Shown here: in pieces, positions 9,682 to 16,665 of the stretch | How the letters are laid out: each line of letters starts with the position of its first letter | Position numbering within the stretch: position 1 is the stretch's first letter | Assembly (NCBI GenBank): GCA_947259145.1 | Contig: CAMYLB010000036.1 | Coordinates: 1-36,610 of the forward strand | Length of the DNA: 36,610 nucleotides | Direction: 5' to 3' | Source of the DNA: an uncultured Woeseiaceae bacterium | GTDB lineage: Bacteria > Pseudomonadota > Gammaproteobacteria > Steroidobacterales > Woeseiaceae | Position numbers and translations under genes: made by a program | Notes under the pieces: model-generated | Told to the model about the DNA's origin: nothing | Database searches by the model: none | The model's input: only the letters and a program-made list of their open reading frames with translations

Positions 9682-10812
9682 CTAGTCCTTTGAATGGAGA
9701 TGCGCCGCGGGAACATGTGACGGCGTTTTGTCGTTGATTTTGCCAAGCCAATCGGCCGCGCTGACTCCCCTGACTTTTCTGTTGAGGAATAGCGCATCAG
9801 ACTGGGTCATCGTATGTTGAACCCCGCCAGGAAGAAACGTCGCCCACTCGTGGCCAATGTATTTGTCGCGGAGAGCATAAAGACTGAAGCGATAGTTGAA
9901 GATATTGACGCCAGCACCGCCACAGGCTCGAGATTCCCGGTTATAAAGAATAACGCCGGCAAGATCTGCATCGGCGGAGGCGAATGCGAAACGGCCCTGT
10001 GGATAGGTCTGGCTTAGATAATCGTAGATTCCAATCAACCCCCCTGCCGCTGGTTCGGAACACTGAGGGCAGCGTTCCGGCAACTGCAGCTGAAAGGTAT
10101 CAATCAGTTTCCGCTCAAAACATGAGGTTTTGATTGCAGATTCGGGAATGATTGGAGCTGAATCGACCAGCGCCGCCACTGATCTTCCACCGAACGCCTC
10201 AACGACCTGGGGATAGTTGATCAACACGCCAAATCCACCCGCGCTCGCACCCATCAAAGCAACGTCTTTCGCACCTTGAAAATACGGCGCCAGAACTTTT
10301 AGATTATTTTGAATATTCCTGTAACCAACGAACTGTTGCTTACCTGTCACGCCCGGAACATTCGCATCCACTCTCGCCCCGCCATGCAAATCACCAGTGC
10401 AGTACGGAATGTAGATGTGATTCCACCTCGCGACCGGATTCGCGGGATTCATCGTGTTAAAGACACCTTGATTACCGAGCATGCCGACCCATTCCTGGAA
10501 TTTTTCCCGAGAGTAATTCTCACCGGCGATTGGTGCATTCTTATTTTCGGCACAAGATTGTGCGTCGTAGCAAGCTCCGCCGCCTTGAAGGTAGATCATT
10601 ACTGCATCGGCGTCCGGCAACAAGCGTGCTCCAAACCCTGCAATCGACCCGTCGCGACAGAATGTGTCATCCCTCGGAATCCAGACCCATTCTCCCGCGC
10701 TCACTTTGGCTTTAGAAAGCTGTGAGATTTTGCCCTTGCGTTCGACTTCGGGTTCCGCAGCGAAAGCGAACTGCGACAACACAGCAACCAATATAAATAG
10801 TCTTGAGATCAT
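9682..10812 (-). CDS. Pectinacetylesterase/NOTUM-family-like secreted hydrolase
   Basis: N-terminal signal-like sequence; IYLQGGGACYDAQSC, YIPYCTGDLHGG, LMGASAGGFGVL (Ser nucleophile elbow), GGVQHTM (catalytic His region). Confidence 0.8.
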   Translation of the reverse strand: MISRLFILVAVLSQFAFAAEPEVERKGKISQLSKAKVSAGEWVWIPRDDTFCRDGSIAGFGARLLPDADAVMIYLQGGGACYDAQSCAENKNAPIAGENYSREKFQEWVGMLGNQGVFNTMNPANPVARWNHIYIPYCTGDLHGGARVDANVPGVTGKQQFVGYRNIQNNLKVLAPYFQGAKDVALMGASAGGFGVLINYPQVVEAFGGRSVAALVDSAPIIPESAIKTSCFERKLIDTFQLQLPERCPQCSEPAAGGLIGIYDYLSQTYPQGRFAFASADADLAGVILYNRESRACGGAGVNIFNYRFSLYALRDKYIGHEWATFLPGGVQHTMTQSDALFLNRKVRGVSAADWLGKINDKTPSHVPAAHLHSKD

Positions 10813-10860
10813 GATGGGGAGAATAGTAGCGCGAGACTGAACGATACGTGAAGCAATCGA

Positions 10861-10990
10861 CAGGATGACCCTCGCGGGTTGACCGGCAACATCCTGTTGC
10901 CGGCCCTTCGGGCGAACTGCGTTTGTCCTAAATCGCTCCCGGCGATTTAGTCGCCGCTCAGCTAAGTCAGCCGGCTGCGCCGGCCTCGGA
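10861..10990. repeat. Hairpin-rich intergenic module related to units of the 16.0-16.6 kb array
   Basis: Three strong inverted repeats (CCGGCAAC/GTTGCCGG; CTAAATCGC/GCGATTTAG; GCCGGC/GCCGGC) and the shared string cgctcagctaagtcagccgg..ccggcctcg, compared with gctcagttatgtcggccg..cggcctcg in the array. Confidence 0.6.
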
Positions 10991-11578
10991 GTCCACTGTT
11001 CCGCCAGTTATGATCCGCATCCGCTTGAAATAGCCCAGTTCGGCCAGTCTGGCCCCTTCCCTGCCCTGAATGTCGGCTTTTCCCCAAAGCGAGCTATCAG
11101 TCGAGCGGTTTCCTTAATGGTAGCGCCTATAACCACTGGTTCGACCACGGTTTAATGGACCGCTGGTAGCTGCTCTTGGACTTCCCCCAGTACGTATGAC
11201 ACTTCCGGGCTATGATTGGACTTCCCCCGCCCCGAATGTCCGCGTCTCGACATAGCGGCCGTTCAATCAGAGCAATTCAAGTCAAATTGACCGGCGGCTT
11301 TCGGCCAAAAGCGGAGATAAAACGACTGCCGCGACGCTCACGCTTACGGAGCACCCACCCTTGCCGCCTCGACTCCAGGATTCACCGCCTGCCTTCCAAA
11401 CTCAGGGCCTCACCGTCACGATAGAATTTTCTGTCCTTTGACTGATATAGTGTTCTTTGTCATTAGAACATTCGTATATTAAGAAATAAGATATCGCGAG
11501 AAGCGCCAGGTTTCTTGGTGAAAATGCATTGTCGAAGGAAAAATGCGCGGTCTGTAAATTGTTTGTGAGGGGTTACCA

Positions 11579-12361
11579 ATGGAAATTCTTGCTTCAATTC
11601 GTAAAGCATTTGAAGGCAGAACGCCAAAGCGTCCGCATTTTGCGGTGGCTGATCAGGAAGCTGGCGAGAAGGAAGTCGGCCGGAGTCACGATCATGGCGT
11701 CACCCAGGAGCATACAGATCATGAATTATCTGGAATGACTATCGGTATTGAACATGTTGACGCTGATGGTTCCATCAGCCGTCGCTGGGTGACGATTGTC
11801 GCAACCGCCGATGTGGACGGACATAATCGGCTGCTATGTCACTGCTTCATGAGCGAAGGTCTGCGCTCTTTCCGCATGGATCGGGTGATCAACCTCTTCG
11901 ACGAGCATGGCGAAACTTTTGATGTGCGTGAGTTCCTGCACTTGAAAGCTAGCCCGACCAAAGCACGCACTGGTGGCGGTGCATACCGCTCTGCTCTCCG
12001 TGATGGCCTGCGTCTGCTGATTGCGATTGCACGGGCGGATGGTCAACTGGACGCTGAAGAGGTTGACGTGATCATGGATTATGCTCGCGCTGAAGGTGCC
12101 CGCAAGGGCGTGACAGAGAACAAAGCAGCACTTGCTGAACTCCGCCGTTATATTGAGCGTCTCCAGCCTTGTTGTAGCGTTGTAACCTCCTGCATTGATC
12201 GTTTGACCAATGAAGACGAGGAAACTCAGGACAATCTTCTGGCTTATCTTGAAAAGGTCATTCGAGCCGATGGTGTGGTGGATGGTTCTGAAGCTGCACT
12301 TGAACAGCTGGTCGCCAAACGACTTGAACGGGGGGGGTATGAACAGCCGGTACTGAATTAG
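11579..12361 (+). CDS. Protein with WYL-like N-terminal region and TerB-like C-terminal helical region
   Basis: IEHVDADGSISRRWVTIVATADVDGHNRLLCHCFMSEGLRSFRMDRVINLFDEHGE is WYL-like; GLRLLIAIARADGQLDAEEVDVIMDYARAEG...YLEKVIRADGVVDGSEAALEQLVAKRL is TerB-like. Confidence 0.72.
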   Translation: MEILASIRKAFEGRTPKRPHFAVADQEAGEKEVGRSHDHGVTQEHTDHELSGMTIGIEHVDADGSISRRWVTIVATADVDGHNRLLCHCFMSEGLRSFRMDRVINLFDEHGETFDVREFLHLKASPTKARTGGGAYRSALRDGLRLLIAIARADGQLDAEEVDVIMDYARAEGARKGVTENKAALAELRRYIERLQPCCSVVTSCIDRLTNEDEETQDNLLAYLEKVIRADGVVDGSEAALEQLVAKRLERGGYEQPVLN

Positions 12362-12569
12362 GCTTATGTAGTCTGAGATCTCTACCGCGCGTTCATGAGC
12401 CTACCACGCAGAATGTCTGGTAGCGGGGGCGCGCTTTGTTCGTTAGCAAGGTCCCTCGAGCCCATGACTATACTGGACGTCCCGCTGATAGCTGCCTAGC
12501 CATCGGGGGCGCCTTGCCCTGCAAACGTCTCCTTTTCCCGAAAAGGTCCAATTTCCTTCAAACGCTGCA

Positions 12570-13799
12570 CTAGTGTTTTGAAACGCGCAATAGCCTGGCG
12601 CGGCGGCGGTCGACACGTATTACGTCGACCTGGTGCCCATTCCAATCGATAGAATCGCCGACGACGGGGATACGCTCGAGTGTCTCGGTCACTAAGCCGC
12701 CGATCGTCGATACGTCTATGGTCGGATCCCACGTAATGCCGAGCTCGTCAGACAACTTTCGCAAGTCGACGCGACCACGAACGAGCAACGTACCATCGGC
12801 TTGCTCTCGAAAGTCATCCACCGGCAAATCGCTCTCGTCACGAATGTCGCCGACGATTTCCTCGAGCACGTCCTCCAGCGTCGCCACACCCCCGACAGTG
12901 CCATACTCATCAACGACGATCGCCAAGTGGCGGTGACTGTCCTGGTAGGTATGCAATAGCTGTGGCAGGGGCGCGCTATCCGGCACGACCAGCGCGTCCT
13001 TGCGAATCGCCTCCCAATCGATCGGGTCGTCGTCGTGCTCCAAGAGCCAGTACAACAGGTCCTTGGCCAGTACGACGCCGGACACGTCGGAAAGATGCGT
13101 CGTCGGCGAGAATGGGAAGCGACTGTGACCGGACTCCCTGACGAGCTCGATTGCCTCGTAGCGATCCATTGTTGCGGACAGATAGCGTACGTCCTTGCGC
13201 GGCAACATCACATCTCTCGCGTGCAGGTAGCGCAACTGTGTCGCACCAACGATGATCTCGGCGGTGTGGTCGGCGACCGCCCCCTCGCTCCGCCCGAGCG
13301 CAGCCAGCAGTCGGAGCTCCTCCGATGACGTTACCGGGACGTCGACGTCGCTGCGAATTGAACGGGAGATCTTTTCGCTAACCGCAACCAGCGGCCGTAA
13401 CAGGATCGCCAGCCAGTTGATGCCATGGGCGACAGGTACGGCAAGCTTAGACGCGTGCGTAATGCCAAGCGTCTTCGGAATGATCTCCGTGAACAGTAGA
13501 ACGGCTATCGTGAATATGATCGTAAATATCCACAAGGTTTTGACGTCGAATACATTGGCGTAGCTTGCGCCGGCGACCGCGGCGCCAACAGTATGGGCCG
13601 CTGTGTTTAGTATCAGGATTGCGGCGATCGGTACGTCCATGTTTTCCTTAAAGCCAGACAGCAGCCGACCGGCTCGCTCCCTCCTTTGACCAACCAGGGC
13701 AATTTGCGATCTTGTCAGAGACAGCAGAACACTTTCGAAGATCGAACATAAGAACGAAACGACAAGTACGACACTTACAGCTAAGACGAAAAGCAGCAT
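12570..13799 (-). CDS. CNNM-transmembrane / CBS-pair / CorC_HlyC-domain protein
   Basis: N-terminal membrane domain (FTEIIPKTLGITHASKLAVPVAHG), CBS region (ARDVMLPRKDVRYLS), VDEYGTVGGVATLEDVLEEIVGDIRDE. Confidence 0.92.
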   Translation of the reverse strand: MLLFVLAVSVVLVVSFLCSIFESVLLSLTRSQIALVGQRRERAGRLLSGFKENMDVPIAAILILNTAAHTVGAAVAGASYANVFDVKTLWIFTIIFTIAVLLFTEIIPKTLGITHASKLAVPVAHGINWLAILLRPLVAVSEKISRSIRSDVDVPVTSSEELRLLAALGRSEGAVADHTAEIIVGATQLRYLHARDVMLPRKDVRYLSATMDRYEAIELVRESGHSRFPFSPTTHLSDVSGVVLAKDLLYWLLEHDDDPIDWEAIRKDALVVPDSAPLPQLLHTYQDSHRHLAIVVDEYGTVGGVATLEDVLEEIVGDIRDESDLPVDDFREQADGTLLVRGRVDLRKLSDELGITWDPTIDVSTIGGLVTETLERIPVVGDSIDWNGHQVDVIRVDRRRARLLRVSKH

Positions 13800-13868
13800 G
13801 TTGCCTCCGCAAGAAATAAGGATTCATAATAACTCGCGGAAGCTGCTTTTGGGACGCCGGCTCAGCAG

Positions 13869-13913
13869 GCATTGGCTAAATTGGCATCGACACGATGCCA
13901 ATTTAGCCAATGC
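13869..13913. repeat. 45-bp perfect inverted repeat (21-nt arms, 3-nt spacer)
   Basis: gcattggctaaattggcatcg-aca-cgatgccaatttagccaatgc. Confidence 0.95.
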
Positions 13914-14035
13914 AACGCTATGCCAGGCCCATCGAATCCGGCTAACGGCCCAACTTCTACTGCCGTGACGGCTCACTGACACTAGTCATCTCATAGCGTA
14001 GCAGCAGCTCGGCAATCATCCGGGACATATGAATA

Positions 14036-14209
14036 ATGGATTTCGAGTGAATAGCCATAGCCCTTGGCGACGTCGCCTGGATCACTTTGGCCTTTGCGCT
14101 TGGCTTTGGCTCGCGACAAATCGGTTTACCGCCCCTCGTGGGCTTTCTCGCCACTGGTTTTGTGCTGAACTATCTTGGCATCGCCCCCGTCAGCTTGACC
14201 AACACGTAA
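14036..14209 (+). pseudogene. N-terminal relic of a CPA2-type (KefB-like) cation:proton antiporter
   Basis: MDFE*IAIALGDVAWITLAFALGFGSRQIGLPPLVGFLATGFVLNYLGIAPVSLTNT*: CPA2 N-terminal-like, with an in-frame TGA at codon 5 (14048-14050) and an early TAA. Confidence 0.6.
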
Positions 14210-14318
14210 ATACAGTAGAGCGCCAGTACGACCGCAGCCTCCCAGCGCTGTATGACGCATTTGAAAAGAAAGAAGAACATGACTAGGGCATTTACGGATA
14301 TGACTCCAGTTACGAATG
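14170..14318 (-). pseudogene. Possible C-terminal relic of a CaCA-type Na+/Ca2+ antiporter
   Basis: VTFVTGVISVNALVMFFFLFKCVIQRWEAAVVLALYCIYVLVKLTGAMPR*: hydrophobic helix pair with an RWEAA..L.LY..YVL motif; no upstream body. Confidence 0.35.
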
Positions 14319-14364
14319 TTACTCGACGAAAGCAACAATCTATTTAAAGTGCACGGTGGTCTTC

Positions 14365-15162
14365 CTATTCTGAATTTCTGTCTGACACCTGCGATTTCGA
14401 AACGCGTTCCCAGAGTATGGCGAACTGGCCATAGGCGAGCACCGTAATGATCGGGAACAGCGCCGTGAAGGCGATCAGGCCGAAGCCGTCCAGCAGTGGG
14501 CTGCGTCCCGGCACGGCGTCGGCCAGGCCAAGCCCGAGCGCCGCGACCAAGGGAACTGTAACGGTCGATGTCGTCACACCGCCCGAATCGTACGCTAACG
14601 GCACGATCTCTTTCGGGGCTGCCATCGTCTGCACGATCACAATTAAGTAACCGGCCGCGATGAAATAGGGCAACGGCAAACCCGTGATGATGCGGAAGCA
14701 GCCCAAGCTCACGCCGATGCCGGCACCGATGGCCACTGCAACGCGCAGGCCGACGACGCTGATTGCCCCACCAGAGACAGTGTTGGCTTTCATAGCCACT
14801 GCCATCAGTGAAGGTTCCGCCATGGCCGTGGAAAAACCGACCGTCGCTGCAAAGATATAGACCCAGTAGAAATCCTCCCAGGTAAAATCGGCCACGGCGT
14901 GCTCTACAGTGTCGCGCAAGAATTCGGGATGGGTGAGCTGCTCCGCCATCATGCGCCCGAGCGGAAACAGGCTCTGCTCGAGGCCTTCCAGGAACAGGCC
15001 CAGCCCGACGACGACGAACACGAATCCCACGATGATCTTGCCTCCGTTAGGCATCCTTTTGCCGATGACGAACCACTGAAACGCGAACAGAAAGACGACA
15101 ATCGGCAGCACGTCCAGCGCGCTGTCGGCGACGAAAATCAGTGTGTTAACAGCCAGCTCCAT
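14365..15162 (-). CDS. DUF1538 membrane protein (second gene of pair)
   Basis: [49 protein letters not shown], shared with its neighbour; UGAUG overlap with the upstream gene. Confidence 0.85.
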   Translation of the reverse strand: MELAVNTLIFVADSALDVLPIVVFLFAFQWFVIGKRMPNGGKIIVGFVFVVVGLGLFLEGLEQSLFPLGRMMAEQLTHPEFLRDTVEHAVADFTWEDFYWVYIFAATVGFSTAMAEPSLMAVAMKANTVSGGAISVVGLRVAVAIGAGIGVSLGCFRIITGLPLPYFIAAGYLIVIVQTMAAPKEIVPLAYDSGGVTTSTVTVPLVAALGLGLADAVPGRSPLLDGFGLIAFTALFPIITVLAYGQFAILWERVSKSQVSDRNSE

Positions 15163-15896
15163 CAGATCACCATGCCGTAGATCAGCACGAACAGGATCGG
15201 CGTCAACGAGGCAAATGCAATCAGGCCAAAGCCGTCCAGCATCGGGTTCCGGCCCTTCAGAGAGCTGGCGAGCCCCACACCCAGCGCGGTCACCAGCGGA
15301 ACGGTCACAGTCGAGGTCGTCACTCCGCCGGAATCGTAGGCGATGCCGATGATCTCGGGGGGCGCGATCGCCGTGAGCAGTACCACCAGCACATAGCCGC
15401 TAATGATCAGCATCGGCAGCGACAAGTTGGTGATGATGCGGAATACTCCTAGCACAAGCGCAACGCCGACGGCGAGCGCAACCGTCATGCGCAGGCCAAA
15501 CGCGTAGTCATCCATAGCCTCGGGCGTTCTCGCGATGACTTCCGCATCCGCGGCAACTGCCGCTGCCTCGGCTGCGACAGCGATCAGAGCCGGCTCCGCC
15601 ACCGTCGTCCCGAAGCCGAGCACGAAGGCGAAGGAGATAAGCCAGAATACGCTCCCTTTGCGCGCGAGCGAGTGAGCAAGCCCCTCGCCAACGGGAAAGA
15701 GCGCGAGTCGCAGGCCAAAGATGAAAAAGGTGAGACCCGCAAACACGAGCAGCCCGCCGACGACGAGAGACAGCAGGTCATTGACCGGCTGGCGGATGAC
15801 CAACACCTGGAAAACACCGATGACGACGATGATCGGCGTCAGGTCGCGCAGGCTATTAGCTGCATCTCTAGCGAGTGCTCGGAGTGAATCCTTCAA
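15162..15896 (-). CDS. DUF1538 membrane protein (first gene of pair)
   Basis: [49 protein letters not shown]; paralogous to the adjacent gene. Confidence 0.85.
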   Translation of the reverse strand: MKDSLRALARDAANSLRDLTPIIVVIGVFQVLVIRQPVNDLLSLVVGGLLVFAGLTFFIFGLRLALFPVGEGLAHSLARKGSVFWLISFAFVLGFGTTVAEPALIAVAAEAAAVAADAEVIARTPEAMDDYAFGLRMTVALAVGVALVLGVFRIITNLSLPMLIISGYVLVVLLTAIAPPEIIGIAYDSGGVTTSTVTVPLVTALGVGLASSLKGRNPMLDGFGLIAFASLTPILFVLIYGMVI

Positions 15897-16235
15897 GTGT
15901 ATTTAGCCCGTTTCCCGACTTCAGTCTATCTATAGCCATTTGCAAAGACAATTAGAGGGCCCGTCGCGTGGCTCTCGTGGAGAAGGCCATAGGAACGAGA
16001 GTAGGATGTGGTGGTAGCCGAGGTAGGATGGCCTTCGCAGCTTCGCCGGTGGGGCAGGATTGCCCTCGGCGCTTCGCGCCTCAGTTATGTCGGCCGACCG
16101 CGTCGGCCTCGGACGATTCGAATCTCCCTAAGGTCGATTCTCACCCCTTCGGGGCGCTAGGCAAGCTGGCGTCCAAAACGCTAACGCGTTTTGTTGACTT
16201 GCTTCGCAGGTTCAAGCCCTGCACTCGCGTTAGCG

Positions 16236-16277
16236 AAAACAAAAAAGGCCCTCGCAAGGAGGGCCTTTTCTTGTTTT
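16236..16277. terminator. Bidirectional-looking terminator hairpin T1
   Basis: aaaacaaaaaaggccctc-gcaag-gagggccttttcttgtttt. Confidence 0.75.
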
Positions 16278-16394
16278 TGGTAGCGGGGGCAGGATTTCGC
16301 GCTTCGCGCGGTCTTGGCGCCTTTGCCGATGCTACACATCGGGGCGCCTGCAGCTGAACCTGCTTCCTCGCAGGTTCAAATCGGCCGCGCTATG

Positions 16395-16436
16395 CAAACG
16401 AAAATGGGCCCCACAAGGGGGCCCATTCTTCGTTTG
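16395..16436. terminator. Bidirectional-looking terminator hairpin T2
   Basis: caaacgaaaatgggcccc-acaag-ggggcccattcttcgtttg. Confidence 0.75.
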
Positions 16437-16554
16437 GTAGCGGGGGCAGGATTGCCCTCGCCGCTTCGCGGCTCAGTTATGTCGGCCGGCGAAGCCGGCC
16501 TCGAAACGAACCTGCGCCCCTGCGGGGCTGTTCAGGTTCAAACATTGCTCATTT

Positions 16555-16597
16555 CCAAATGAAAAAGGGCCCCACAAGGGGACCCTTTGTCATTTGG
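16555..16597. terminator. Terminator-like hairpin T3; its outer arm includes the tRNA CCA
   Basis: ccaaatgaaaaagggcccc-acaag-gggaccctttgtcatttgg. Confidence 0.75.
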
Positions 16598-16653
16598 TAG
16601 CGGGGGCAGGATTTGAACCTGCGACCTTCGGGTTATGAGCCCGACGAGCTGCG
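16595..16653 (-). tRNA. tRNA-fMet (CAT), 5' acceptor/D-arm region incomplete (apparent 18-nt internal deletion)
   Basis: Minus strand CGC|AGCTCGTCGGGCTCATAACCCGAAGGTCGCAGGTTCAAATCCTGCCCCCGCTACCA; initiator-type anticodon stem (GGG/CCC) and CAT anticodon. 59 nt present; a remembered 77-nt initiator tRNA would have about 18 more between CGC and AGCTCG. Confidence 0.85.
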
Positions 16654-16665
16654 GGGTTTACAACC

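Larger units (their letters stand above)
16012..16594 (-). repeat. tRNA-fMet-tail repeat array with terminator-like and GC-rich hairpins
   Basis: tggtagcgggggcaggatt at 16278 and 16435 plus the tRNA itself at 16595; diverged copies near 16048 and 16013; three terminator-like hairpins at 16236-16277, 16395-16436 and 16555-16597. Confidence 0.88.

Noticed and set aside
16012-16597. CRISPR-like array
   Set aside because: Repeated elements are tRNA 3' tails and hairpins with about 158-nt spacing and related inter-repeat sequence; not short direct repeats with unique spacers, and no cas genes.
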